Below are positions 16,589-26,033 of a DNA stretch of 64,000 nucleotides, in pieces; within the stretch, counting starts at the first letter, position 1; each line of letters opens with the position of its first letter. This stretch comes from Pseudomonas bananamidigenes (lineage in GTDB: Bacteria; Pseudomonadota; Gammaproteobacteria; Pseudomonadales; Pseudomonadaceae): the NCBI RefSeq assembly GCF_001679645.1, contig NZ_LRUN01000051.1, positions 1 to 64,000 of the forward strand. Direction: 5' to 3'. A program made the position numbers and the translations under genes. The notes beneath the pieces were generated by a model. The model worked only from the letters and a program-made list of their open reading frames with translations, had not been told where the DNA came from and did no database searches.

Positions 16589-16612
16589 GACCGGGCGCAA
16601 GTCCGGTCGTAT
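16589..16612 (+). terminator. Possible terminator after tetR / crbS leader hairpin
   Basis: A GACCGG/CCGGTC stem with an eight-base loop is followed by GTATTTTG. It ends about 20 bases before the crbS start and may end tetR transcription or form part of the crbS leader. The T run is short. Confidence 0.35.
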
Positions 16613-16629
16613 TTTGTCGGGAGTGCTCC

Positions 16630-19600
16630 ATGTCGTTGTCCACCGGGCTGATCGCCGCCGTCGCCCTGGCCTATATGGCCATCATGTTCGCCATCGCCTT
16701 CTACGGCGACCGCCGCAGTGCGCCGTTGCCGCCGCGGATGCGTGCCTGGGTGTACAGCCTGTCGCTGGCGGTCTACTGCACCAGCTGGACATTCTTTGGC
16801 GCGGTCGGTCAGGCGGCCGAACAGCTGTGGTCATTCCTGCCGATCTACCTGGGGCCGATCCTGCTGTTGCTGGGCGCGCCGTGGGTCCTGCAGAAAATGG
16901 TGATGATCAGCAAGCAGGAGAACATCACCTCCATCGCCGACTTCATCGCCGCCCGCTACGGCAAATCCCAAACGCTGGCGGTGGTGGTCGCACTGATCTG
17001 TCTGGTTGGCGTCCTGCCTTATATCGCCTTGCAACTCAAAGGCATCGTCCTGGGTGTAAACCTGTTGATCGGTGCCGGCGCCGATGCCATGGGCACCCGC
17101 GCCCAGGACACGGCACTGATCGTGTCGCTGGTGCTGGCGCTGTTCACCATCGTTTTCGGTACGCGCAACCTTGATGCCACCGAGCACCACCGGGGCATGG
17201 TGCTGGCGATTGCCTTCGAGTCACTGGTGAAACTGTTCGCGTTCCTTGCCGTCGGCGCCTTCGTCACCTTCGGCCTGTATGACGGCTTCGACGACCTGTT
17301 CAATCAGGCGATGCTCGCCCCGCGCCTTGAGGAATACTGGAAAGAAACCATCAATTGGCCCTCGATGGTGGTGCAGACCGGCGTGGCGATGATGGCGATC
17401 ATCTGCCTGCCCCGGCAGTTTCACGTCACCGTGGTGGAAAACATCGACCCGCAGGATCTGCGTCTGGCCAAGTGGGTGTTTCCGGCCTACCTCGCGTTGG
17501 CGGCATTGTTTGTAGTCCCGATCGCGCTGGCCGGTCAGATGATGCTGCCCAGCTCCGTCATCCCGGACTCCTTCGTCATCAGCCTGCCGCTGGCCCAGGC
17601 TCATCCGGCGCTGGCGATGCTGGCGTTCATTGGCGGCGCCTCGGCAGCCACCGGCATGGTGATCGTGGCGAGTGTGGCGCTGTCGACCATGGTGTCCAAC
17701 GACATGCTGCTGCCGTGGCTGCTGCGCCGCAACAATGCCGAGCGACCGTTCGAAGTGTTCCGGCAGTGGATGCTCTCGGTTCGCCGGGTCAGCATCGTGG
17801 TCATTCTGTTGCTGGCTTATGTCAGCTATCGCTTGCTGGGCTCCACCGCAAGCCTGGCGACCATCGGCCAGATCGCCTTCGCCGCCGTGACTCAACTGGC
17901 ACCGGCCATGCTCGGCGCGCTGTACTGGAAACAGGCCAACCGTCGCGGTGTGTTCGCCGGCCTCGCCGCCGGCACCTTCCTCTGGTTCTACACGCTGATT
18001 CTGCCGATTGCCGCCCACAGCCTCGGCTGGTCACTGGACACGTTCCCCGGCCTGGCCTGGCTGCACAGCAATCCGCTGAACCTGCCGATCAGCCCATTGA
18101 CCCAAGGCGTGGTGCTGTCACTGGCCGGCAACTTCACCCTGTTCGCCTGGGTTTCGGTGCTGTCGCGCACGCGAGTATCGGAACACTGGCAGGCGGGCCG
18201 CTTCATCGGCCAGGAAATCAGCGCGCGGCCCAGTGCGCGTTCGATGCTGGCGGTGCAGATCGACGATTTGCTGCAACTGGCGGCGCGGTTTGTCGGTGAA
18301 GAACGTGCACGACAAAGCTTCATCCGCTTCGCCTACCGTCAGGGCAAAGGCTTCAACCCGAATCAGAATGCCGACAGCGCGTGGATCGCCCACACGGAAC
18401 GCTTGTTGGCCGGTGTCCTCGGTGCTTCTTCGACGCGAGCCGTCGTAAAAGCCGCCATCGAAGGTCGGGAAATGCAGTTGGAGGACGTGGTCCGGATCGC
18501 CGACGAAGCCTCTGAAGTGCTGCAGTTCAACCGTGCCCTGCTGCAAGGCGCCATCGAGAACATCACCCAGGGCATCAGCGTGGTCGACCAGTCGCTGAAG
18601 CTGGTGGCCTGGAACCGCCGATATCTGGAGCTGTTCAATTATCCGGACGGCTTGATCAGCGTCGGCCGGCCGATTGCCGACATCATTCGCTACAACGCCG
18701 AGCGCGGCTTGTGCGGCCCCGGCGAGGCGGAAGTCCACGTCGCCCGACGCCTGCACTGGATGCGTCAGGGTCGCGCCCATACCTCCGAGCGATTGTTCCC
18801 CAACGGCCGGGTGATCGAGCTGATCGGCAACCCGATGCCCGGCGGCGGTTTCGTCATGAGTTTCACCGACATCACCGCGTTCCGCGAAGCCGAACAGGCA
18901 CTGACCGAGGCCAACGAAGGGCTGGAGCAACGGGTCAGCGAGCGGACTCAGGAGCTGTCGCAACTCAACCTCGCGCTGACGGAAGCCAAAGGCAATGCCG
19001 AGGCGGCCAACCAGTCGAAAACCCGCTTTCTGGCCGCTGTCAGCCATGACTTGATGCAACCGCTGAATGCCGCGCGGCTGTTCTCCGCCGCCCTCTCCCA
19101 TCAAGAAGACGGACTGAGCGGCGAAGCGCAGAAACTGGTGCAGCATCTGGACAGCTCACTGCGCTCGGCGGAAGACCTGATCAGCGACCTGCTGGACATT
19201 TCCCGCCTGGAAAACGGCAAGATCAACCCGGATCGCAAGCCGTTTGCGGTCAATGAGTTGTTCGACACCCTGGGGGCGGAATTCACGGCGCTGGCTCAGG
19301 AACAGGGCCTGAGTTTCCGGGTGCGCGGCAGTCACTTGCGCATCGACAGTGACATCAAGTTGCTGCGGCGGATCCTGCAGAACTTCCTGACCAACGCCTT
19401 CCGCTACGCCAAAGGGCCGGTCCTGCTGGGCGTACGTCGACGTCAGGGCGAGCTCTGCCTGGAAGTCTGGGATCGCGGGCCAGGGATTCCGGAAGACAAG
19501 CAGCAGGTGATTTTCGAAGAATTCAAACGCCTCGACAGTCATCAGACCCGCGCCGAAAAAGGTCTGGGACTGGGCCTGGCCATCGCCGACGGCTTGTGCC

Positions 19601-20100
19601 GGGTGCTCGGGCATACTCTGCGCGTACGTTCATGGCCGGGGCGCGGCAGTGTGTTCAGTGTGCGGGTGCCGCTGGCGCGGATGCAGGCCGCACAGCCAGG
19701 TGCGACGATCGAACTCAACGGCAAACTGCACAGCGGCGCAAAGGTGCTGTGCATCGACAACGAAGACAGCATTCTGATCGGCATGAACAGCTTGCTGACG
19801 CGCTGGGGCTGTCAGGTGTGGACGGCGCGCAACCGCGAGGAATGCGCGGCACTGCTCGACGATGGCGTGCGGCCGCAACTGGCGCTGGTGGATTTTCACC
19901 TTGATCACGGCGAAACCGGCACCGACCTGATGGCCTGGTTGCGCACACGACTGGGCGAGCCGGTGCCCGGCGTGGTGATCAGCGCCGACGGGCATCCGGA
20001 AACCGTGGCACTGGTGCACGCCGCAGGCCTGGATTATCTGGCCAAGCCAGTAAAACCGGCCGCGCTGCGGGCGTTGTTGAGTCGCTATCTGCCACTTTAG
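16630..20100 (+). CDS. crbS: Sodium/solute symporter-linked hybrid sensor kinase CrbS/MxtR
   Basis: The product has 1156 residues. Residues 1 to about 500 form an SSS-family transporter domain with 12-13 membrane helices. A PAS domain at about 640-755 follows, then a coiled coil (EQRVSERTQELSQLNLALTE). The HisKA motif is AAVSHDLMQPLNAAR with His806, then comes an ATPase with NAFRYAKG and GLGLGLAIADGL. A C-terminal receiver domain has the phospho-acceptor Asp in LALVDFHLD (Asp1088). This is the layout of CrbS, also called MxtR (PA3271 in P. aeruginosa), which with the response regulator CrbR/ErdR controls acetyl-CoA synthetase and acetate use. CrbR is not in the window. GGGAG precedes the ATG. 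Confidence 0.88.
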   Translation: MSLSTGLIAAVALAYMAIMFAIAFYGDRRSAPLPPRMRAWVYSLSLAVYCTSWTFFGAVGQAAEQLWSFLPIYLGPILLLLGAPWVLQKMVMISKQENITSIADFIAARYGKSQTLAVVVALICLVGVLPYIALQLKGIVLGVNLLIGAGADAMGTRAQDTALIVSLVLALFTIVFGTRNLDATEHHRGMVLAIAFESLVKLFAFLAVGAFVTFGLYDGFDDLFNQAMLAPRLEEYWKETINWPSMVVQTGVAMMAIICLPRQFHVTVVENIDPQDLRLAKWVFPAYLALAALFVVPIALAGQMMLPSSVIPDSFVISLPLAQAHPALAMLAFIGGASAATGMVIVASVALSTMVSNDMLLPWLLRRNNAERPFEVFRQWMLSVRRVSIVVILLLAYVSYRLLGSTASLATIGQIAFAAVTQLAPAMLGALYWKQANRRGVFAGLAAGTFLWFYTLILPIAAHSLGWSLDTFPGLAWLHSNPLNLPISPLTQGVVLSLAGNFTLFAWVSVLSRTRVSEHWQAGRFIGQEISARPSARSMLAVQIDDLLQLAARFVGEERARQSFIRFAYRQGKGFNPNQNADSAWIAHTERLLAGVLGASSTRAVVKAAIEGREMQLEDVVRIADEASEVLQFNRALLQGAIENITQGISVVDQSLKLVAWNRRYLELFNYPDGLISVGRPIADIIRYNAERGLCGPGEAEVHVARRLHWMRQGRAHTSERLFPNGRVIELIGNPMPGGGFVMSFTDITAFREAEQALTEANEGLEQRVSERTQELSQLNLALTEAKGNAEAANQSKTRFLAAVSHDLMQPLNAARLFSAALSHQEDGLSGEAQKLVQHLDSSLRSAEDLISDLLDISRLENGKINPDRKPFAVNELFDTLGAEFTALAQEQGLSFRVRGSHLRIDSDIKLLRRILQNFLTNAFRYAKGPVLLGVRRRQGELCLEVWDRGPGIPEDKQQVIFEEFKRLDSHQTRAEKGLGLGLAIADGLCRVLGHTLRVRSWPGRGSVFSVRVPLARMQAAQPGATIELNGKLHSGAKVLCIDNEDSILIGMNSLLTRWGCQVWTARNREECAALLDDGVRPQLALVDFHLDHGETGTDLMAWLRTRLGEPVPGVVISADGHPETVALVHAAGLDYLAKPVKPAALRALLSRYLPL

Positions 20101-20108
20101 AAAGGCGG

Positions 20109-21587
20109 TTATTCAGGCAGTTCGACCAGGCCGTCGGCATCGGTCATTGCGCGCTCCAGCAGATCCGTCGGCAGGCTCTTGCTCGCTCGTGCACCAAGCA
20201 TTTTGAGCTGCTCGCTGCGACTGACCAGATTGCCGCGCCCTTCCGTCAGCTTGTTTCGCGCTGCGCTGTAGGCTTTGTCCAGTTGCTGCAGACGATTGCC
20301 GACTTCGTCCAGATCCTGAATGAACAGCACGAACTTGTCGTACAGCCATCCGGCCCGCTCGGCGATCTCCCGGGCGTTCTGACTCTGGCGCTCCTGCTTC
20401 CACAGACTGTCGATGACCCGCAAAGTGGCGAGCAGCGTGGTCGGGCTGACAATCACGATATTGCGGTCGAAAGCCTCCTGGAACAGCGTCGGCTCGGCCT
20501 GCAACGCCGCCGAAAATGCAGCCTCGATCGGCACGAACAACAAGACGAAATCGAGGCTGTGCAACCCTTCCAGACGCTTGTAGTCCTTGCCGGCCAGACC
20601 TTTGACGTGGCTGCGCAGCGACAGCACGTGCTGTTTCATGGCGATCTGGCTGATGGCATCGTCGTCCGCAGCAACGTATTGCTGATACGCGGTTAGACTG
20701 ACCTTGGAGTCGACCACCACCTGCTTGTCGCCCGGCAGATAAATGATCACGTCCGGCTGGAAGCGCTCGCCGTCCGGACCTTTGAGATTGACCTGGGTCT
20801 GGTACTCGCGGCCTTTCTCCAGCCCGGCATGCTCCAGCACCCGTTCAAGAATCAGCTCGCCCCAGTTGCCCTGGGTTTTCTGCCCTTTGAGGGCGCGGGT
20901 CAGGTTGGTCGCTTCATCGCTCAGGCGCAGGTTCAGTTGTTGCAGTCGCTCCAGCTCCCTGGCCAGGGAGAAGCGCTCGCGGGCTTCGGCCTGATAACTT
21001 TCCTCGACGCGCTTTTCGAAAGACTGGATACGTTCTTTCAACGGATCGAGCAATTGCCCGAGTCGCTGCTGACTGGTTTCGGCAAAGCGCTGTTCACGCT
21101 CGTCGAAGATTTTGCCTGCCAGTTCGGCAAACTGGGCGCGCAATTCGTCGCGGGAACCTTGCAGATCATCCAGGCGCTGCTGATGGCTTTCCTGCTGCTC
21201 GCGCAGTTCGGCGGCCAGCGAAGCCGCCCGGGCGTCCAGACGGCGCAGCTCGGTGTCCTTGTTGGCGCGTTCGAGGTTCCAGGCGTGGGCCGCGTCGCGA
21301 GCGTCGTCGCGCTCGATCTGCAACAGTTCCACCTCACGGCGCACGGCGGCAAGATCCGCCTGTTTCGCGGCGTTGGCCTGACCGAGGTCGGCGATTTCAT
21401 CACGACAGGCTTCGAGCTGGGCGTTGAGGCCGTCCTGTGCCATTTGCGCCATGGCCAGTCGCTCTTCGAGCAACGCGACTTGCGATTCGCCCTGACCGGC
21501 CCGGCGCTGCAGTTGCCAGACCAGTGCCAGCAGCGGCAAGGCCGCGCCTGCCAACCCGAGCAAGATGCTGGTCAAGTCCATCGCCAT
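20109..21587 (-). CDS. rmuC: DNA recombination protein RmuC
   Basis: The product is about 492 residues. An N-terminal membrane helix (LTSILLGLAGAALPLLALVW) is followed by a long coiled coil to about residue 210, then the RmuC nuclease-like domain with GNWGELILERVLEHAGL, QPDVIIYLPGDKQVVVDSKVS-type strands and FVPIEAAFSAAL. In E. coli, RmuC limits inversions at short inverted repeats. Three in-frame ATG codons lie together. The second (21587) has GGCGGAG at six bases and is preferred; the first touches the site. It is convergent with crbS, only eight bases apart, with no obvious terminator. Confidence 0.92.
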   Translation of the reverse strand: MAMDLTSILLGLAGAALPLLALVWQLQRRAGQGESQVALLEERLAMAQMAQDGLNAQLEACRDEIADLGQANAAKQADLAAVRREVELLQIERDDARDAAHAWNLERANKDTELRRLDARAASLAAELREQQESHQQRLDDLQGSRDELRAQFAELAGKIFDEREQRFAETSQQRLGQLLDPLKERIQSFEKRVEESYQAEARERFSLARELERLQQLNLRLSDEATNLTRALKGQKTQGNWGELILERVLEHAGLEKGREYQTQVNLKGPDGERFQPDVIIYLPGDKQVVVDSKVSLTAYQQYVAADDDAISQIAMKQHVLSLRSHVKGLAGKDYKRLEGLHSLDFVLLFVPIEAAFSAALQAEPTLFQEAFDRNIVIVSPTTLLATLRVIDSLWKQERQSQNAREIAERAGWLYDKFVLFIQDLDEVGNRLQQLDKAYSAARNKLTEGRGNLVSRSEQLKMLGARASKSLPTDLLERAMTDADGLVELPE

Positions 21588-21648
21588 AGTCATCTCCGCC
21601 GATCCGATAAAGCCTGAAGGTTAACCAAGGCGTCAGGTCTTGGACAGC

Positions 21649-21972
21649 TCAGTCTTCGATCAGGCCGAGTTCCTGCTGCGCACGCCGGTCACCCGCACGG
21701 GCGGCCTGACGCAGCAGATCCTGACCGATACGGCGATCGCGGGCGTTGCCGCACTCACGGCACATCAACTGACCGAGGCGGCTTTGCGCCACAACCACAC
21801 CCTCCCGGGCCGGTTGCTTGAGCAGCCGACCGGCAAGATGCTTGGCGTTGCGGCTTTCGCTCAGGCGCGGGCTGTCGAGCAGCCATTCGGCCACACGTAC
21901 GGAAAATCGCTTAGGAGCAGTAACATGCAGGGGTCGGGAAGTAACAGATTCTGGAGCTGAGCGAAACTTCAT
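21649..21972 (-). CDS. Sel1-repeat-like small protein
   Basis: The product has 107 residues. After a basic N-terminus, helical repeats AKHLAGRLLKQPAREGVVVAQ and GQDLLRQAARAGDRRAQQELG resemble Sel1/TPR units; the motif CRECG between them could bind metal. The start is uncertain. The ATG at 21972 gives MKFRSAPESV, whereas a longer frame to 22080 would add a 36-residue segment that looks non-coding. No good ribosome site precedes either. The gene lies 61 bp upstream of rmuC on the same strand and may be cotranscribed with it. Function is unknown. Confidence 0.6.
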   Translation of the reverse strand: MKFRSAPESVTSRPLHVTAPKRFSVRVAEWLLDSPRLSESRNAKHLAGRLLKQPAREGVVVAQSRLGQLMCRECGNARDRRIGQDLLRQAARAGDRRAQQELGLIED

Positions 21973-22921
21973 AAAGCACTGTGGGACAAATCGGAAGGCG
22001 CGCCACTCTACTCTCTTTTTCGCACAGGTAAAGTCGAAAAAAACCCGGCACGCCCGTCCTAGAGCAAGCGCCAGGGACAATCCACAGAAGCTGTGGATAA
22101 CTCAGTGGACAACCCCTCCCGATACGTCGCAAAGCCTTGTGGAATGGGGCTCGCAGTCAAACTGACGATTTTTTCACCAGTAAAAAAAAGCGATGTTTTT
22201 CATTGACTTAAACTTTCGATACGGGCAGCCATCAGGTTCAGGAATGATGTGACAGTGGCGTTACCGTCCGCGCAACTAATGTGCACAAGTACCTGTTACG
22301 CGGTTATATCGGTGCGCTTTTTCGGGTCGTTTCAACATCCGGGAGGGGAACTGGCGGCTACGATGCGTCTGCCTCGCCAATCCTGCGAGTCGACCAGCGG
22401 TCAAAGACTGAACCAATTCGGAGCAACACCAGAGCCTGAAGAAAATGGCTTGCGCTCACTCTGAAATTCAGGTTTGCCTTTTTCAATGTGCTCCGTTACC
22501 ATCTGCGCCGTTAGTACCAAGCTGAAAGTCAATTCCGGTCGAACAACCCCCACGGTCAGTCTTCTCGTCGAGAAGCCACCGATAAAACGGGCCCGACCTC
22601 TCGATGGTTTCCAGGTAACGCCTGCAACGACACAGCCTTTGAAATGAATCAAAGGATGTTGCAAGGACTCGTTACTCTGACCGAACCAACCTGCAAATTG
22701 ATCAGGATCTTCACCCCGGGCCCGGAACCTCTGCCCTCGATGTGTTGCCTGTCCTCCTAAGTACCTACCTGCCAGCCCAAGCGCGCCAACTTTTCAGCGC
22801 TTCAATCTGGCTGCCTTGTTCCAGTCAGGTTCTTCGTTCGACCCATGGTGGTCTGCGTTACTGGAACGTTTTAACGTTGCACGGTTCTTATCCGTGTCAT
22901 TTGTAGGAACACCTGATAACT
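21973..22921. other. 949-bp region with no convincing gene
   Basis: No open frame here has a start site, length and codon pattern that I would accept. Visible structure: a TCCACAG/CTGTGGA palindrome containing one consensus DnaA box (22081-22100); a poly-A tract followed by TTTCATTGACTT at 22183-22210, matching a similar block at 3605-3633; and a purine-rich GGGAGGGGAA at 22340-22349. It could be a long leader for the 74-aa gene at 22922 or could encode a small RNA. Confidence 0.5.
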
Positions 22922-23146
22922 ATGTCTACTCAAATCCAGACCGAGGATGCCATTCGCACCCTGACCAACGCTTTTGCTCCAATGAACTGCCTGATCATGG
23001 CCGCTCGCAAAGGCTGCTTCAGCTTCACCGTGGTCAATGAACACGGGATCGCCCGCCACAGCGAGCGCCTGTATCCCGATCAGTACTCCAGCGCTGAACC
23101 GCTGCAGGCCGTGATCGACCGCACCCGCCAGGCGTTGATTGCCTGA
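22922..23146 (+). CDS. Conserved small protein of unknown function
   Basis: The product has 74 residues. It starts MSTQIQTEDAIRTLTNAFAP and has a cysteine-containing middle (MNCLIMAARKGCFSFTVVNE) and a helical C-terminus ending QAVIDRTRQALIA. It has no signal peptide or membrane helix. I do not recognise the family, although its codon use and strong downstream terminator indicate a real gene. Only TAGGAAC, 12 bases upstream, resembles a ribosome site. The long gene-free leader upstream suggests control at the RNA level. Confidence 0.7.
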   Translation: MSTQIQTEDAIRTLTNAFAPMNCLIMAARKGCFSFTVVNEHGIARHSERLYPDQYSSAEPLQAVIDRTRQALIA

Positions 23147-23168
23147 GAGGCCGAAATGGCTGCAAAAG

Positions 23169-23199
23169 CAAAAGCCCCGCCGAAAATGCGGGGCTTTTT
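23169..23199 (+). terminator. Terminator after the 74-aa gene
   Basis: AAAGCCCCGC pairs with GCGGGGCTTT across a seven-base loop, followed by further T. It is a canonical rho-independent terminator. Confidence 0.9.
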
Positions 23200-23422
23200 A
23201 TTGCCCGATGTTTCTCTTTTTATCGATCACGGTTAAGCACCAACCGGTATAAGGGATATAACTGGACGCCGGTAATATTTTAAAAACAGGCCTTTACGTC
23301 GTGAATATGACACTACACTTCAACTCAAGCGGCTTGATCCGCTTTCGGCGGGCCTGATTCGATTCACAGCTGCCAAGCTCCCCTTCAGGCCTCGCCGCCC
23401 AATAACAAGAACCGAGGGTTTT

Positions 23423-23905
23423 ATGGGTATCGCTGCCAGCGAACTGTGCCGCTATGTGATCCGTCCGACACTGATCTATCTGGGACGTCACTGCGCCACC
23501 GCCGAATCCCTGCTGCTGGGCATCGCCGCCAGCCAGTCCGCCCTGGGTTCCGCTCTGCACGACCGCCGCGGCCATGGTCTGTACCGGATCGCCGAGCAAC
23601 GCCATCAGGCACTCTGGGACCATTACCTGGCGCTGGATCCGGAGCGCGCCAGCCTGGTTCGCGGCCTTGCCAGCCAACATGCGTTTCTCAGCAGTCCGCA
23701 CCTCGAATTGACCGTCAATCTGCGTTACGCCACCGCCATCGCCTGGCTGCTGGTGGAAGAACAGAGCCCCACCCTCCCCGAGTCCGACGACCTGCTCGCC
23801 ATGGCGCGCATCTGGCGTCAGACCTTCCAGCCCCAGGGCCGCCTGCGCGACTTCACCTGTGCCTGGCAAACCTGTGTTTCACCGCTGAATCAGGTCGCTT
23901 GCTGA
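23423..23905 (+). CDS. Conserved protein of unknown function (160 aa)
   Basis: The product has 160 residues and appears all-helical and soluble. The N-terminus MGIAASELCRYVIRPTLIYL is followed by AESLLLGIAASQSALGSALH and then by a His/Arg-rich middle. Two Cys sit near the C-terminus (FTCAWQTCVSPLNQVAC). No known motif is recognised and there is no signal peptide. GAGGG stands six bases before the ATG, giving a well-formed start. The gene is single, between the 74-aa gene and the FadL-type porin. Phage lysozyme-like or regulatory roles were considered, but no sequence evidence supports them. Confidence 0.75.
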   Translation: MGIAASELCRYVIRPTLIYLGRHCATAESLLLGIAASQSALGSALHDRRGHGLYRIAEQRHQALWDHYLALDPERASLVRGLASQHAFLSSPHLELTVNLRYATAIAWLLVEEQSPTLPESDDLLAMARIWRQTFQPQGRLRDFTCAWQTCVSPLNQVAC

Positions 23906-24051
23906 CCGGCCGGTTCCGGAAGATCGCCCAACAGGTCGCGAATCTGGTCGGATTGTCCTACAAAACCGCTCTAACTCAAGCAATACGGACTATAGCGCTG
24001 GAACGAAAATGTTGGTAATTTTCGCCCCGGTGATCACCAGGAGTTCTAATA

Positions 24052-25323
24052 ATGAAAAAAGTAATGCTCAAAACCACCATCAGCCTCGCCGTTTCCCTGG
24101 CATCCACGCAGATTTTCGCCGCTGGCTTTGCCATCAACGAACACAGCATCAGCGGCATGGGGACTGGTTACGCCGGGCGATCTTCTTCTGCCGACGACGC
24201 AAGCACTGTATACGGCAACCCTGCCGGCATGTCGCGCCTGACACGCGAACAAGTCACCGGTGGTGTTGCATTCCTCGATGCCAAGACCGATATCAGCCAC
24301 GCCAGCTCCAGCCCTAACGGCGGCAGCAATAAAGGCGACATGGTGCCCTTCACCTCCGTACCTATGGGCTACTACGTCAAGCCGATCGACGAGCATTGGG
24401 CATTCGGCCTGGGTGTGTATGTACCCTTCGGCCTGATTACCGACTATGAAAAAGGCTTTGCCGGCCGTTACTTCGGCAGCAAGTCCAAAGTCCAGGTCAT
24501 CACCTTCCAGCCAACCGTCAGCTACAAGTTCAACGACGTGGTTTCGGTTGGTTTCGGTCCGACCATCAACCGTATCGATGGCTCGCTGGAGTCCAACCTG
24601 TCGATCACTCAGGCCCTGCCGGACGGCAAGGTCAAGATCAAGGGTGACGACACCGCGCTGGGCTACAACGTCGGTGTGCTGGTTCAAGCGACCGACACCA
24701 CACGCCTGGGCCTGACCTACCACTCCAAGGTCGACTACAAGCTCGAAGGCAACACCAAGGTCAACTACGGCGCACTGGCCGCCGTCGGCCTGGGCGCCAG
24801 CCAGAAGTACGACGCTTCGCTGAAGATCACCACGCCTGAATCCGTGGACTTCTCGGTCACCCAAGAGATCAACGATCGCTGGAACGTCTACGCCGGTACC
24901 ACCTGGACCCGCTGGAGCCAGCTGGAAAAGATCACCGTCAAGAACTCCGGTGTACAGCCGCTGCTGGCCGGCCAGTTCGGCGAGATCACCGAAGATCAGA
25001 ACTGGCATGACAGCTGGGCTTACGCCATCGGTACTTCCTACCAGTTGAACAAGGAATGGGTACTGCGTACCGGTCTGACCTTCGACCAGGCACCGACCAA
25101 CAACGTCGACCGTTCGCCGCGCATTCCTACCGGTGACCGGACCATCTTCAGCATCGGTGCCGGCTGGAGCCCAACCGAAGACCTGACCATCGACGTCGCC
25201 TACTCGTACCTGCAGGAAGAATCGGTCAAAGTCCGCAACGAAAACAATCGTGGCCAGAGCTACGATGCCAAGTATGAAAACTCGGCAAACGGTTTCGGTG
25301 TCGGTGCGACCTACCGCTTCTGA
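24052..25323 (+). CDS. FadL/OmpP1-family outer-membrane transporter
   Basis: The product has 423 residues. A signal peptide ends near IFAA (about residue 23), and the mature protein begins GFAINEHSISGMGTGYAGRSS, the FadL hatch region, with STVYGNPAGMSRL next. The rest alternates in beta-barrel fashion and ends in Phe (GVGATYRF), the outer-membrane assembly signal. FadL-type channels admit long-chain fatty acids or aromatic hydrocarbons by lateral diffusion; the ligand here is not defined. AGGAG lies eight bases before the ATG. It is a single gene with its own terminator. Confidence 0.9.
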   Translation: MKKVMLKTTISLAVSLASTQIFAAGFAINEHSISGMGTGYAGRSSSADDASTVYGNPAGMSRLTREQVTGGVAFLDAKTDISHASSSPNGGSNKGDMVPFTSVPMGYYVKPIDEHWAFGLGVYVPFGLITDYEKGFAGRYFGSKSKVQVITFQPTVSYKFNDVVSVGFGPTINRIDGSLESNLSITQALPDGKVKIKGDDTALGYNVGVLVQATDTTRLGLTYHSKVDYKLEGNTKVNYGALAAVGLGASQKYDASLKITTPESVDFSVTQEINDRWNVYAGTTWTRWSQLEKITVKNSGVQPLLAGQFGEITEDQNWHDSWAYAIGTSYQLNKEWVLRTGLTFDQAPTNNVDRSPRIPTGDRTIFSIGAGWSPTEDLTIDVAYSYLQEESVKVRNENNRGQSYDAKYENSANGFGVGATYRF

Positions 25324-25371
25324 TGCTGCACGACGAGGCTGAGCGCTTTACCCTCTGAGCCCTCGCCCACC

Positions 25372-25408
25372 AAAAAGCCCCGCTCTCTTTGTAGAGGCGG
25401 GGCTTTTT
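25372..25408. terminator. Bidirectional terminator between fadL and gpx
   Basis: AAAAAGCCCCGC pairs with GCGGGGCTTTTT around a 13-base loop. It has A and T runs on the two sides and serves both convergent genes. Confidence 0.92.
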
Positions 25409-25420
25409 AGTAGGCATCGA

Positions 25421-25981
25421 TCAGGGTTTCAGCGGTTTAGACGCAATGGCTTTTTCGATGGCCGCAAGAAACTCCGGATCATCCGGCTTGGTCAGGCTGG
25501 AGAAATTGGCGATTACCTTGCCCTGGCGATCGACCACATATTTGTAGAAATTCCATTTCGGCGCGCTGCTTTGCGCGGCCAGGACCTGGAACAGGTGGGT
25601 GGCATCGTCGCCACGAACCTTCTGCGGCTCGGTCATGGTGAACGTCACGCCGTAGTTGGCGTAGCAGACCTTGGCGGTCTCGGCGCTGTCCCTGGACTCC
25701 TGCTTGAAGTCATTGGAGGGCACGCCAAGCATTTCCAGCCCTTGGCCCTTGTAGCGCTGATTGAGCGCTTCGAGGCCTTCGAACTGCGGAGCGAAACCAC
25801 AGAAGCTGGCGGTGTTGATGACCACCAGCGGCTTGTCGGCGTAGCGCTGGCACAGGTCGATGGATTCCTTGGCCCGCAATTTGGGCAGCGAGCCTTGCAG
25901 CAATTCCGGGCAGTCCGCGGCCCGGGCCAGTCCGGTCAACGCCATCAGCAACGCGGGAACAGCACACCAGCGCTTGAGCAT
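25421..25981 (-). CDS. Periplasmic glutathione peroxidase-family protein
   Basis: The product has 186 residues. A signal peptide (MLKRWCAVPALLMALTGLARA) directs export. The thioredoxin-like core has NTASFCGF with the peroxidatic Cys61, and KWNFYKYVVDRQG supplies the Trp and Asn of the active site. The usual Gln motif (FPCNQF) is changed to VPSNDF. In the periplasm thioredoxin or glutathione is scarce, so its reductant is uncertain. AAGGAGG precedes the ATG. It is next to the 41-aa gene and MFS gene on the same strand and may be read through from them. Confidence 0.88.
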   Translation of the reverse strand: MLKRWCAVPALLMALTGLARAADCPELLQGSLPKLRAKESIDLCQRYADKPLVVINTASFCGFAPQFEGLEALNQRYKGQGLEMLGVPSNDFKQESRDSAETAKVCYANYGVTFTMTEPQKVRGDDATHLFQVLAAQSSAPKWNFYKYVVDRQGKVIANFSSLTKPDDPEFLAAIEKAIASKPLKP

Positions 25982-26033
25982 GTCGGGCCTCCTTGAGCAG
26001 TCATCAGAACCCGACGTTACTCGCCCTCCAAGC

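Noticed and set aside
22401..22664. 87-residue minus-strand frame in the gene-free region
   Set aside because: No ribosome site, unlikely composition and no recognisable motif; not accepted as a gene.
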